Positions 34,284-47,805 of a stretch of 64,000 nucleotides of DNA are shown here, one piece after another; positions within the stretch are counted from its first letter, which is position 1, and each line of letters opens with the position of its first letter. The position numbers and the translations under genes are program-made. This DNA is from Puccinia triticina (lineage: Eukaryota > Basidiomycota > Pucciniomycetes > Pucciniales > Pucciniaceae): positions 5,208,001 to 5,272,000 of the forward strand of contig NC_070565.1 of the NCBI RefSeq assembly GCF_026914185.1, written 5' to 3'. The notes under the pieces were generated by a model. That model saw only the letters and a list, made by a program, of their open reading frames with translations, did no database searches and was not told the origin of the DNA.

Positions 34284-35088
34284 CCTGTTGGTGATGGTGA
34301 TGGTGTTGGGGTTGATGGTGATGGTGTTGGCTGGCTTGAGCGTGGGCTTGGGCGGCTGGGGGTGATTACCTCAGCATCTGCACAGCATCCACTTTCCCCT
34401 GCACGTCCGCCGAGCCACGCACAATTTCAAATTCAGATTATGTATCATTTCAAATCACATCCCAACCCCAAAAACTGGATTCCAAGTCAGGATAATGCTT
34501 ACTCCAGCACTCATCCCAACAAGTTGCCAGCACTCTGCAGCAGAGCCTGTCAGCTTTTTTGGCAACAGACCCTGAGATAATAAGAGAAAGGATCCCTCAC
34601 ATTTGTTATGGGGGGGTTAATAAGCCTACCTGGTTTTTCCACATTTCTACCAGCTGGATTTTGTGTACTCCCTTTTTTTATATCTTTGTTACCATACCAG
34701 TAACAGTCTCAGAAAAACAGACCCTGCATTTTGATATGTGCAAGGCGCAACAAAAGTTGTTACCATTAAAAATGGGGCTTGATTGATCAACTTCCAGAAA
34801 TCAAAATTCCAACTCCCAAAAGTATTGGATGTTGCAAGGACCATAGCTTGGTGTCTGGATCCAGTCCCCAGGACCAATAATTGGTCCTGAGATTTTTTGA
34901 GAGCCAGAAGTTGAATTCAAAAACAAACAGAAAAATTGAGATGCAGAGTGTTGAGTTGTCTGTTAGTCTGCCACCATGATGTATCACCACAGTATGGAGG
35001 GCTGTTGGATTGACCCATGAGCACTACCAACCAACCACCCAGCTGGCAGCCACAAGCGTCTGCAGCCTAGTTGCAACCTCCAGCAAAT
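34284..35088. other. bZIP promoter side and spacer
   Basis: The first 150 bp probably hold the bZIP 5' UTR or an upstream exon. The rest shows no gene. About 34980-35088 is the disturbed outer edge of the foldback unit that follows (CACCACA at 34985 matches its right outer edge). Confidence 0.4.
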
Positions 35089-36228
35089 GGGTGACATAAA
35101 CCGGATTTTGTCGCGCTGATGTAATCCAGATTCCAAATCAAACTTGCGCCCTGGGTGTGTCATCACCTGTTGTGGATTTCTTCACCTGCCATTCTTAGTG
35201 GCAGGTGCAAGTGGAATGCACGACCCCCTTGATGGCTGGTGCTAACCGGTCATCAATACACACCTCCCTTGATGGCCCGTCTGTACCAGCCATCAAGAGG
35301 AACACACAACACTCTTTATATTCTCAATGGCCGCCACTGACCGGCCATTGAAAGGTGATACACATACCCCTTGGTGGCCTGTCAGTACACCGGCCATCAA
35401 GACAAAACACTAAGCTCTCAATGGCCTGTAATGGCCGGCCATCAAGAGCAAAACACTCTTGTTGATGTGTATACACATCACCCTTGATGGCTTGTCAGTA
35501 CTGGCCATTGAGAGGAACAAAATACACTCTCAATGGCCTGAAATGACTGGCCATCAAGAGGACATACATACCCCGCTCAATGGTCTGTCAGTACTGGCCA
35601 TTGAGAGGAATATACTACACTCTTGATGGCCTGCGCTGACTGGCCATTGAGAGTCCAGAGCTTTGCTCTCAATGACCAGTTGGGTCAATATACAAGGTGT
35701 ACATGTCCTCTTGATGGCCAATCATTTCAGGCCATCAAGAGTGTATTATGTTCCTCTCAATGGCCGGTACTGACGGGCCATCAAGGGTGATGTGTATACA
35801 CATCAAGAAAAGAGCTTTGCTCTTGATGGCCAACCAGGATGGGCCATCAAGAGGTTAGTGTTTTCCTCTCAATGGCCGGTGTACTGACAGGTCACCAAGG
35901 GGTATGTGTATCACATTTTGATGGCCGGTCAGTAGCGGCCATCGAGAGTGTAAATATTACTTTACTCTTTCTGGCCGGTACTGACCGGCCAACGAGAGAG
36001 TGTAGGGTATTCCTCTTGATGGCCGGTACAGACGGGCCATCAAGGAAGGTGTGTATGTCCCCTCAATGACCGGTTAGCACCGGCCATCAAGGGGGTTGTG
36101 CATTCCACTTGCACCTGCCACTGAGAATGGCAGGTGACAATATCCACAACAGGTGACGACACACCCAGGTGAAAGTTTGATTTGGAATCTGGATTGCGTC
36201 AGCGCTACAAAATCCAGATTACGTCACC
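35089..36228. mobile_element. Foldback element made of nested hairpins, copy 1
   Basis: The left end GGTGACATAAACCGGATTTT and the right end (inverted GGTGACGTAATCTGGATTTT) start an inverted repeat that runs through the whole 1140 bp to a centre near 35670. Each arm has the same ordered parts: a GTAATCCAGATTCCAAATCA block, a CACCTGCCATTCT.AGTGGCAGGTG hairpin, and then about eight hairpin units. The units are of the type TTGATGGCC...GGCCATCAAGAG, 30-35 bp each, with spacers of about 15-20 bp. The copy at 50262-51454 is homologous along its full length. No ORF is meaningful. A target-site duplication could not be fixed. Confidence 0.8.
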
Positions 36229-36806
36229 TGTTGTGGTGCTCCATTCCAAGCCATAAGTGGTATTTTAGTATCTTCTTTTACATATATTCATCATTACACT
36301 GCTCATTACCCCATAAACATTCACAAATACCTCATTATTACTCCATATTCAGATTCTACGCCTCATTTCACCTATAGTCACTCATACATAGTACCCCTTT
36401 ATCTTCAATGGTTCAATAGTTATAGAGGATATAAGACTTACAGAAAACCTACAGTCTTCAGTAGTTACAATACTCATTTCATTAGTAACTTACTTGAATC
36501 ATTACATTACATTCTTTTCACAGATATTTTCTCGCATACTAAACTCTTTACATACATTACTCATTATGTACTATGCCTATTGTACACATTACATCATTGG
36601 ATCTGTGCTTATCTCTTTCAGTAGTGCTCACCATTACAAGTTGTTACTATGTTCACCTCACCTTCCCTATTTGTACAGTCTTTTATTTCCATAGACAGAA
36701 CTCTTCCCCATTTGTACAGTCTTTATTCCCATAGCCAGAATTCCCCCACTGTCTGTGCTCATCCCTCCTTAACACAAGAACTGTCCTTCCCCCCCTCACT
36801 TGTACC
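36229..36806. other. AT-rich spacer
   Basis: CATTAC/CTCATT-rich sequence with a short duplication (CCCATTTGTACAGTC/TCCCTATTTGTACAGTC at about 36663 and 36706). No gene. Confidence 0.4.
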
Positions 36807-36911
36807 TAGAGATCGCCGAGTGGAACCGGGTACCCGTGGCAGGTGCGGGTACCTGCGGTCATTTTGGGCATATACAGATACCCAGACTCGGACCCGGCAC
36901 CCGTAGGGCGG

Positions 36912-37127
36912 CACTGCCAGTATATTTGGCTGGGATGAAGTCATCCCAGTTTAAGTGGGTTGCACTCAACCAATTTAAAACGGGTTGATCCCATCCAATG
37001 AAATATAAAACCAAGGGGGGTACCTTGGATTTATATTCCATCAGTTGAGATCAACCAAGTTTAAATTGGTTGAGTGCATCCCAGTTTAACTGGGATAACA
37101 TCAACCCAGCCAATTATGTTGGCAGTG
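36912..37127. mobile_element. 216-bp CACTA-like MITE, TSD CGG (copy 1)
   Basis: Ends are CACTGCCAGTATATTTGGCTGGG and, inverted, CACTGCCAACATAATTGGCTG. It is near-palindromic along its length. Flanked by CGG on both sides (36909-36911 and 37128-37130). It has the same length and layout as the copy at 46106-46321. It inserted into the subterminal part of the hAT-like element. Confidence 0.9.
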
Positions 37128-37195
37128 CGGGTACCGGCGGTACCCGTGCGGGTATCACGGGTACCGCCTACAATTCAACCCTCTAGCCGGTCTAT

Positions 37196-37890
37196 GCCGG
37201 CTTCGAGGGTGGTGTAACCTCTTGATGACCGACACAGGCCGGTCATCAAGGGTGTATATACCCTCTCGATGTCCGGCACAGAGCGGACATCGGGAGGGTG
37301 TATGTACATATGCCCTCTCAATGTCCGGTCTGTGCTGGACACCGAGAGGGCATACAGTCTCGATGGCACAGACGGACATCGAGAGGGTGTGTGTTTACCC
37401 TCCCAATGTCTGGTCTGTGCCGGTCACCAAGAGTCTACACCACCCTCGAAGCCGGCATAGACCGTCATCAAGGGTTTATATACCCTCTCGGTGCCCGGTC
37501 TGGGCCGGATATCGAGAGGGATGTCTGCGTGTGAGTTCTTGATGTCCGGTCTGGGCTGGACATCGAGAGTGTATGCCCTCTTGGTGTCCAGCACAGACCG
37601 GACATCAAGAGGGCATATGTACATACACCCTCCCGATGTCCGCTCTGTGCCAGACATCGAGAGGGCATATGTACATACACCCTCCCGATGTCCGCTCTGT
37701 GCCGGACATCGAGAGTGTATGCCCCCTTGGTGTCCAACACATACCGGACATCGAGAGTGTATGCCCCTCGGTGTCCAGCACATACCAGACATCGAGAGGG
37801 CATACATACACCCTCTCGATGTCCGGTCTGTGCCGGACATTGAGAGTGTATGCCCTCTTGGTGTCCAGCATGTGCTGGACACCAAGAGGG
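37196..37890. repeat. Hairpin minisatellite array inside the hAT-like element
   Basis: About fourteen units, each a short palindrome such as CTCGATGTCCGG...CCGGACATCGAGAG, separated by GTGTATGCCC or GTACATACACCC spacers. The palindrome core GATGTCC/GGACATC differs from the GATGGCC core of the foldback elements but has the same design. ORFs on both strands across it are repeat artefacts. Confidence 0.85.
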
Positions 37891-38087
37891 TTAGGTTACG
37901 GGGGCGGCCATGATTGTGCTGCAAAAGGTCGTCCGCGACTGCTCGTCTCCAGACCTTTTGCAGCGGGTACCTGGACGGGTACCCGCCATCCAAAATTTAC
38001 ATACCCGGACCCGCACACGGCACCCGCCGGCGGGTACCCGCCCACGGATACCGGGTACCCCCCATGGGTACCCAAGGGCAATCTCTA

Positions 38088-40602
38088 CTTGTACCTCATG
38101 AGAGAGATTTTTATACAGAAATTATAGCAGAAAATTCCTCATCACCCCATTGCTTATTGAAATCATTGCTATTGCCATTGAACCCATTGATATTGAACAT
38201 TACCCATTGAACCCCTGAAATCACCATTGCTATTGAACCATTGCCATTGCTTCCCCCTCTTCAATCATTGCCTCAACCCTCTCATCCTCAGTAGTCAAGC
38301 AGTAGTTAAAGCTCATAGTACTAGCTCCTAAGATCAAGTAGAAATCAGCCACACCTTTTCTTTCTTTTTCTTAGTGTTACTCTCATCCCCTCAGCATTAG
38401 TCAGGAAGGCAGCTTCATCAGCACCCTTGCATAGCTTAAATTAGTACTAGTGTTGCTATCCATCTCCCTTCCAAGCTCTATTCCCCCCTTTGAGTAGTTC
38501 CACACTGTTTGCTGGCGGTGTTGGTAAAGGCATCACTCTAGTATGTGTCTCAGCATAGCTGAGGTCGTGAGTTTGACTCTCACCAGACACATCTTCATTT
38601 CACAGTCTCTAAGACTACACAGAGATCCAATCATGTACGTAATAAATGACAAAAAAATTCATAACTCTTCACTGGAGGGCCCAAAGTTTAACAAGAATTA
38701 ACAGTAGGAAAAAAGGCCCTCTGAAGAGCACATGTCTGAAACCTTTTCATTTTTGTTATCTTATTGCTATCATTAAGTTCAATAGTGGCTTTCAAAGTAG
38801 ACCTGCACATGCACAATTTCAATTTGTATAGCCCAATTTGGCAAGGACACTTTCATGCACAATGTCAACTGGCAAGTCAGTATTCAAAATTTGAGTTGAA
38901 GACTGGCTTGCTGTGCCATGCAAGTTGGCCCCATCTGGCCCAGTCAGTGCTCACCGTCACCCATCATCACCAAAATCACTCCCAAGAAGTCAACCATACT
39001 GAGATATGGTATCAGTATGCTTGTGCTTTAGTATGCTTCTACTCTATACAACCACAACTTAGCCTATAGTGTGTATCTATATAGCCTGGTTTTCCTCTTG
39101 TCTGCCATCTTTCCTTGCTGAATGATCATTACACCTTGACTCATTGTGCTCAACAATGTCCATGACATCTTGTCATCTCTCTTAGATCCTGTGTCACCCA
39201 CATTACCCTCAACAAACCACAATGCACCCACCCAACTGAAATGACTCTGAAGCACAATATCACCCCTCACCTTGGTCACCACCCTTGGATCAAAAACTTC
39301 TGAATTTCAGCTACCAACCCCTGTTCTCACTGGAGTTGGGAATTAACATTGAAGGCTGATTCAATGATGGCTCAGAAGTCAATATGCAATTTGACTTGGA
39401 TGACTGCATAGATTTACTTTGAATCCAACTGATATAGTTTATTTCTGAAAATGCAGAGGATTCTGGCTGAGATGAGAGTAAATTGTAGGTTTTTCTCTTC
39501 ATCTTTTTAAGTATGAATAATTGAGGACCAAGGTTGATGTGGAGAATACTTGGATAATCCACAACTGAAGCCAGATGCATATATCAATTAGCCCTAACTA
39601 GGACAAAACTGGGCCCCTGAACCATGGGCCTCCATGGTGATAAGTATATCAAAAACAAAAATTGGTATACCCCAGTGCCTTTCCAGGGTTTGGGGCTTGG
39701 GATGACCCTCAGACCCCATCCCAATTCCTGGGTCACAGACTTAACTGGCACAAAGCATTAGCTATTGTCTGATAATCAGAGCATAATTGAACTCTATCTC
39801 GCCTTTGGTGTTCATTGAAGTTTGCTTTATTGATGACTCCAAGCCTGAAGGATTCCATATTTTTGTCTTGCTACCAAAGTCTATAGTTATACCTGCATTC
39901 ACAGAAGTGCAAATAGTTTTTTCAGCTTTGGTGCAGGACTGTGGAAGTGGTTTGCTATGCTTACCACTTGCTGCAGCTAGCTTAGATTGCAATTTGCAGT
40001 GCCTTTCTCACTTTGTGAGGCTGGCACTGGTCACCTAGGTCTGTAATGTCACACTTTTTCTAGTGTGGAAGTGCATTTTGCAGTGCGGAAAAGCATTTTG
40101 CAGTGCAGAAGTCTGTTGTGCAGTCTTCCGCAGTTTGATTTCAGAAGTCCTTGAAGAAAACTTTTGACAATCTTTTTTTGACTAAAAAAAGCTATAGATG
40201 AATTTTAAAACACTCCTAAATATTTTTCAAAAAACTTTCAATTCCTGAGTTTTTTAGTGACTCTGCTGTCATCAGCAAACTGATGTAAAAAAGGTGTAAA
40301 AGTTATCTGTAATTTTATTCAGGTCAGCAAGCTACTAGCAGAAACAGCGCCATTCATGGTGCTGAAGTGTTAGACTAAAAATTAGTGACATCAGCAAAGC
40401 CAGCCATCAGCAGAGTTGCTAAAGCCCCGATGTGAACTGTGCTAGAAACTACCTAGGTGGTCCTCTATCCACAAACAGCACAACAGTTAGCATCACCCCA
40501 CACCTCACACACCAACCCCTCAAGCCAGGTCAATCCACCTCTATTCGCCCAAGTTCAACCCCGTTCGCAGTCGTCTCGTCAGTCGAATCAAGACCCTTCA
40601 AG
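38088..40602. other. Spacer with possible tRNA-derived segment; no clear gene
   Basis: 38140-38280 is a CCATTGAAC/CATTGCTATTG repeat. 38505-38595 has Pol III box-like words (B-box-like GTGAGTTTGACTCTCACC) and may be a tRNA-derived SINE head. Minus-strand ORFs at 39064-39282, 39311-39580 and 39762-39992 look partly coding but are broken and unrecognised, perhaps one decayed element. 40020-40150 repeats GTGCATTTTGCAGTGC. Confidence 0.35.
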
Positions 40603-40914
40603 ATGAAACTCGGTAGCCTCGTCTGTATCTCCGTCTTCACTCTGTTCCTTGCCGCCCACTCCTGCGTCGCTGGCTACATGGTGTGCGCCCACTGCGACAA
40701 GGTTAGTTGCAGGCCAACACGGGCATGCGGCAGACCCTATACGTGTATCTGTGGAGTCCGGGACAACAGTGGCGTGCAGTGTCAAGTTCCCCGCGGCAAG
40801 AAGATCCTCCAATGCACGCTTTGCGAGAAATTCACCCATTACAATATCAGGAACACTGGAGACTGTTCTCATGATGGAAGGGAGCAGGGTTCAGCCAACT
40901 GGTTTTGGGATTAA
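40603..40914 (+). CDS. Small secreted cysteine-rich protein (candidate effector)
   Basis: 103 aa. The signal peptide is MKLGSLVCISVFTLFLAAHS followed by CVAG; cleavage is probably before GYMVCAHC. The mature part of about 80 residues has ten cysteines, in spacings such as CAHC, CIC and CTLC, and contains the [YFW]xC word YTC common in rust secreted proteins. There is no transmembrane segment after the signal and no recognised domain. The start was chosen at the ATG after CTTCAAG because the longer ORF (from 40432) adds an implausible leader. Effector status is inferred from size, secretion and Cys content. It is intronless as modelled and transcribed divergently from nothing nearby. Confidence 0.75.
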   Translation: MKLGSLVCISVFTLFLAAHSCVAGYMVCAHCDKVSCRPTRACGRPYTCICGVRDNSGVQCQVPRGKKILQCTLCEKFTHYNIRNTGDCSHDGREQGSANWFWD

Positions 40915-41680
40915 TATAGCACAATTTGGTGAAGGTGTTTAAAGTCAACTTGCAAGAAAACACACACATAATACCATCCACTCGCAACCTGGATAAAGTA
41001 TAAAATCCAAAGTAACCCAGTAGATTTACAATAGCACATAAAAAATCGCCTCTTCCAGAGGTTCATACTTTTAAAAATTCATGATTTTCACTTCGAGTAA
41101 TAGCCTGAGACTGGATGAGAGAAGATTGCTTCCAACACCGCTGTCAACCTGGGCAGCCAAAAATTCTTCACTTTGTCGAAAGCAGTAGTTGCCTTGGGTG
41201 GTCCCCCAAAAAACACCAGTTTAGGAGTCCCCGCTACCATGGCGCGAGCCACCTCGCTGGACACGCAAGTCTCTCCCTACCGGGAAGTATTTGCGCTTGG
41301 ACAACACATCAGAGCCACAGCTGTCCCTAGATTAATTTGTTTTTTCTGCTCCCAACTATTTATGTAGCAAGGCACCAGCCAACCCAGGTGTCAATGAGAG
41401 TGATTTTCTTGCCCCACTTGAACAGAATGGCCGGAACCCGTTTTTTCATGGATTCAATCTGGGACTTTAGTGTGTGTGTGTGGATGAATGTGTGGATTGC
41501 ATTTGCGGAATCATCAGAGTCAACTCATAAACATGGCACCATGGAAAAATGGAAAAAAGGCATTGCTAATTTTTTTGTGTCGAGGGTAACTATACTTTTC
41601 TTGTCTCTCTCTCTCTCTACTGTGATTTTTCTTTTTCTATGTGGAGAGGGGCATGATCAAGGGGAGAGAGGAGTGGTAAT
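40915..41680. other. Spacer between the secreted-protein gene and the DAHP synthase 3' end
   Basis: Contains an imprecise CTCTCTCTCTC run near 41610. No domain in the ORFs. Confidence 0.4.
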
Positions 41681-43383
<1,703 letters not shown>

Positions 43384-45331
43384 CGTGATAGCGTGTTGGA
43401 CTCTGGGGAGCAAGCTGGGAGGGTATATATGTTGATGGTGGGTCTCGACTCTCTGGGGGGGGTGGTCCGATCGGGAAGTGTTGAGACAAGTGTTTGTTCC
43501 AAATCGAGTAGCGGGTGAAGCAGCTCCTATCGATACAACTGTCTCATGCCAGTCTTCGCGCTGCTCGGAAAGTCCCAGAGGCAGCACATGTGAGCCCATC
43601 TGTAAGTGCCCGCGTGTCCAAATTACTCCAAAAGTCAGTCCACGCTGCCAAGAGTGGTGTGAGGATGGACTGCCCTTGATTGTGCAGGGATCATGGGGAG
43701 TAATATAAACATGAACCCACATGCCTTGAGTTTACTACTTTTGTTGGCCTCTACCATGAATTTGAATGGGTTGATTAGCCGATCGTGCTTTCTGAAAGGG
43801 AAGCAGGAGATTTAGCTCAGCCCCGATCAGTTGCAACTTGCAGTGCATTGCTCGATGACTCGTGACTGCACTTTCCTTGCTTCCCGACGGTCTTTCTCCA
43901 CCGCCGGGCCTCACCGGTTCGGTCGGCCAAACGGCTTCGACCGGCAGCGCCGCAGCTCGGCTCGGCGACACTGCGCAATTCTGCTCGCGGGCCTCCCGCC
44001 GGGCCGGTTTGACAAGCGGGCGTCACGGGTCAACCCTGATGCGAATCCCAGCAAAGTTGCAAACCCATGTCTGCCCTTTCAACATGAGCAACAATGTACT
44101 ACCCCAGTTTCATCTACAAACCATTTATTAGCTGTCCACTTCATAACCCTCTCTCACCCTAAAAATACTGCTTCATACCTCATATGTATGCTCCGGGCTC
44201 CCAATTAAAAACCAACCTAAGAAGGTTGAAAACATCACACCTCCCAACACAACTGAGTAGATCAAACATCAAACTGTCCCTAGTTCTCCAGACTTCATAA
44301 GAATCTGCTCATACAGCTTTGTCCAACCAGTTGTTGGACAAAGTTTGCTCAACAAGTTTTGTGGCCCAGACCCAGCAAAATACAAAACTTTAGACAAAGT
44401 CTGTCCAAGGAATTCTCAGAAAAACTTGTCCAAGCATTTTATTCCTGCAGTGAGACATATTTTTAGAAATTATTCCCCATAAGTAAGTGCTGAAAATTGT
44501 AGGAAGAAGTTACCTTATGATATTCATGGTGCAGTGCCAACTAAGCCTAAAGGCAATAATTACCCTTCAAAATAACCCCCTGTCCAGGCAACAGTTGCTA
44601 GAAAATCTTAAACTGGAAAGCCCTTGCTTCCTCTCCTGAAACTGCACCTGTTGTCCTCAGCACCCGGACAAACAAGTTGTCACCATACATCAGGTGACAT
44701 CAAGCAACAATGGCTGTCACTTTTTCCAGCTCTGGTGTTACTGCAACTAGGCTACAATAGCCCCTTTTTTTCCTACAAAAGGCTGTCCACATGGCCAACT
44801 GTGCAACTGGTGGGAAGCTCATTGGACTTAGGCTGATGTCACCTGTAGTCTAGGCAAGGGTGTAACTGCTGTGCTACACTAAATAAAGCGGCCTTTTAGC
44901 GTAGCGTAGCGTAGCGTAGCGTAGCGTAGCGTAGCGTAGCGTGTTTTTGCTACGTGGCCACACCATGTAGCTGTAGCTGCCCCCAAAACCGCTACAGCTA
45001 CAGCTAGATTTAGCGCAGGACCACTTTTTTTCAATGCTTGTAGCTTTAGCGCAGCGGAAATTTCCCGCTTTTGCTACCAAAAAGCGTAGCTGTAGCACAA
45101 AACCGCTGAATTTGAGCTACAAGGCCGCTAAACGCTACAGTAGCGGGTAGCGGCTGTGTAGCAATGAATACTACAGGCACGCTACACAATCATAGCTGCC
45201 GCAGCTGAACAGCACAGCTTCAAAACCACATTTTATCTCTGCTGTATGTAGGAACATCGCGTCAGGTTCAGTTGCCTGTGATTTATCCCCATCTGTTATT
45301 ATTTATTTTTTCAGCTTTCTGTCCTTATATC
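43384..45331. other. Spacer with one CACTG-type terminus and a (GTAGC)n run
   Basis: 44300-44452 has repeated TTGGACAAAG/CTTTGTCCAA subterminal words and ends in ...ATTCCTGCAGTG at 44452, a CACTG terminus in inverse orientation whose partner I did not find. 44898-44941 is (GTAGC)8, followed to about 45190 by GCTACAG/CGCTAAA-rich sequence like that near 15500-15740. No gene. Confidence 0.4.
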
Positions 45332-45748
45332 ATGTCCAACGCCCCCTCAAAACCTCTCAATCGCCGGGAGTCCTCACATATTCAAACCACAAGTGCCCAT
45401 GTCAGATATGTACCCACTCAGAACAATTCCTGCGGGTCTCTTGTTAGTCCTGCACCTGCTTGACCCCAGGCACAGCAATCCAAAAGAAATTCCAAGAAGA
45501 GGAAAGTTGCAGGCTCCTCAGACAATGATACTGAAAATGAAGCTGATTGGAGCCAAAAAGTCCCAACGGTCATAAATCCATTTGACAGAATTACGCAATA
45601 CTCCAGCCAAAATGGACAAGTGACTGCTGAAACGGCCCCGGATTCTGATGAGGAGAACCACAAGAATTCAGCAAAATACCAGAAGAAAAACAATGCAGAT
45701 TGGGATAAAGGCAAAGACAAAGACAGTCACAATCACATTTGGCTCTAA
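45332..45748 (+). pseudogene. Broken ORF with nuclear-localisation-like Lys/Arg run
   Basis: One frame from MSNAPSKPLNRRE to ...SHNHIWL is open except for a TGA at 45461-45463 (139 codons). After the stop it reads QQSKRNSKKRKV, then acidic and hydrophilic sequence (DNDTENEADWSQKVPTVI, DSDEENHKNSAKYQKK). This could be the N-terminal part of an element protein or a truncated gene. Not recognised. The stop is one C-to-T step from CGA. Confidence 0.45.
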
Positions 45749-46105
45749 TTTTATAGCCCGGGTACTGGACCAAAAAAGGTAAGATCATTCAATGTTTTTG
45801 ACAAATGTGATTATAATTCAACCTGAAAAACCTTCTCTAACCTCAAACGACTCTAAAAACGTCGCCTGGGCCTGTCAATGGTGCCCCAACAGATTTTAAA
45901 ACTTCCACAGGCTCTTTGTACAATCTCAAGATTTCAGCCTCAAAGCCTGTTTAGTGTATGACAGGCTGCATACAGTAATATGATCAGAAGAAAATGGCTA
46001 ATTTCTTTGTTTTTAACTTTGGAGCCTTGAGGGTTGCACCATTGGAATCCTGGAGCAATTTTACATTGAGCAGACCCCTTGGCCGCATGCCTACCCTGCC
46101 CGTGG
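45749..46105. other. Spacer, no gene
   Basis: Nothing recognisable; plain sequence up to the MITE. Confidence 0.35.
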
Positions 46106-46321
46106 CACTACCAGAATAATTGGCTGGGTTGAGGTTATCGCAGTTAAAATGGGATTTAATCAACCAATTTAAACTTGGTTGATCTCAACTGATGAAATAT
46201 AAATTCAATGTACCCTCCTTGGTTTTATATTTCATTGGATGAGATCAACCCATTTCAAATTGGTTGAGTGAATCCCAGTTAAACTGGGATGGCTTTGTCC
46301 CAGCCAAATATGCTGGCAGTG
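46106..46321. mobile_element. 216-bp CACTA-like MITE, TSD TGG (copy 2)
   Basis: Ends are CACTACCAGAATAATTGGCTG and, inverted, CACTGCCAGCATATTTGGCTG; near-palindromic. Flanked by TGG (46103-46105 and 46322-46324). It has exactly the same length as the copy at 36912-37127 and clearly related sequence throughout. Confidence 0.9.
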
Positions 46322-47599
46322 TGGCCAAGGCGGTGTGAGCCCGCGGCCCGCAAGCTCACCAAATCTATCACAAGAGTGTCACAGACAGGGTTCCGACCGC
46401 CTACTTAGATCCCATCGCCCCGCACCCACCTAGCTCAGTAAGTAAGGACTGACCTTCCTCTGAGCTAGGTAAGCATTCCCCTCTCCTTCTCTCCCATTGT
46501 TCTCTTCTTCCCTCCTTCTCCTCTTTCTCTTCTTCTCTCAATTTCATGTAGTAAGGAAGGACTGACCTTCCTCTGAGCTAGTTTCTTTGAAATACAAATT
46601 ACACAGTGGTTCCAGAATCTCTACAAGGATCCTTCCTTGCCCTTTGCCCCTGATCCACTGTGTCCCTCTTCGCTCAGTGAAGCTCCCCTTGTCGGGAGCT
46701 TACAGGCGGCACCCTCGCCAAGCCAACCCAAAGGGGTTTTGACTGCCCGTACAGTCAAACTGTACAGGCCTGTGGCTGAATTTTGAAATGAGGAAATTAT
46801 TTGAAGTCTATGTAATTACACAAGCGTAACAAAGCCTGCGGCACCGCCAAGCCGTAGGTGCAAGCGGGGCTTACGAGTAACACTGAGATTCTCGCATGAG
46901 GGAATCTCAAAATGAAGCATAGGAATTCTTTCTCTTTGATTATAAAATCAGGTTTCCATTTTCTCCCATCCACATTCTATCCCAGCTGAGTGCCAGCATC
47001 TTGGCTACAATCCTAAATAGGTAGCCACCCCCAAGTGTTTTCATTTATTTTCTATCTTTTTTGGAAAGTAGTGATTTCTTGAAGACTTGTCCAACTTTTA
47101 CAGCTTTATCTCCCACCTAAATTAAATCTTAATTAAAAACACACCTCCCTTGCCATTAAGCGGCCAAGCATCTCAAAGTTTGGATTTTTTTTTGGAGGAC
47201 AAGGGTGATGGAATCCCAAAATTCTGAAGAGACAGTTGGATTCAGAAAAATAGAAGCTTCCAAAAAAATGAACTTGTCAAAAACTGTGGTCTGCAGGTGG
47301 TGATTACATTGGCCACCACCAAAACATCCAGATTCTCTCAGGCCAAAATGCCTGATAATTCATAAGTCCTTTCCCTGCGGGAGAGATCTCGATGCTGTGC
47401 ATCTCTCCCGGGCCAAATGGGTGCCCCCCCCGGCCATTTTGGGGACAAGGGCTTAGATACGTTTGGTAATTCATACATGGCAGTTGCACGGATTAAGGTT
47501 TTGCCCGTGCCGTCAAACTACCAGCCAAATTAACAGCCAAACGGCCAGCACTTGACTTCAGGCAAGTTTAACATAACTTGCCTGGGGTTGGTTTGCCAA
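46322..47599. other. Spacer with short duplications
   Basis: AAGGAAGGACTGACCTTCCTCTGAGCTAG-like words occur twice (about 46443 and 46555). 47390-47410 forms a short hairpin with 47380 (GGGAGAGAT/ATCTCTCCCG). No gene. Confidence 0.4.
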
Positions 47600-47804
47600 T
47601 AGGGGGGTTCACAATTGAATTTTACTAAACTTTGGAGCCAAATTTAAGGCCTTTATGAACAAAATTTTAAACTTTTGGGGAAATGAACAACAGCATGGGT
47701 GTTCCTGATCAATCAGTACAGTTTATAAACTTTTTAAAAATATGTTCATAAACACCTTAAAATGGGTCCTAAAGTTTTGTTAATTTCAATTGTGAACCCC
47801 CCTA
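47600..47804. mobile_element. TA-flanked MITE (copy A)
   Basis: TA + GGGGGGTTCACAATTG at the left and CAATTGTGAACCCCCC + TA at the right, 205 bp including the TAs. Internal words (AAGGCCTTTATGAACA, AAATATGTTCATAAACA) also pair inverted. Related along its length to the copy at 56990-57192. TA flanks suggest a Tc1/mariner-type MITE; because the context is aaTA/TAat on both sides, a 3-bp AAT duplication is equally possible. Confidence 0.85.
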
Positions 47805-47805
47805 A

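Larger units (their letters stand above)
36807..38087. mobile_element. hAT-like non-autonomous element, 8-bp TSD, carrying a hairpin array
   Basis: Flanked by perfect 8-bp duplications CTTGTACC (36799-36806 and 38088-38095), as expected for hAT elements. The ends are TAGAGATCGCC and GGCAATCTCTA. Subterminal regions on both sides are rich in GGGTACC/GGTACCC words. It is 1281 bp and encodes no transposase. The interior holds a hairpin minisatellite array (37196-37890) and a nested 216-bp MITE (36912-37127). Confidence 0.85.

Noticed and set aside
37155..38127. Long ORFs on both strands (for example a 189-aa and a 184-aa frame) across the 37-kb hairpin array
   Set aside because: They come from a tandem palindromic repeat without stops in several frames; the peptides are simple repeats such as GHREG and MSGLCW and have no domain.
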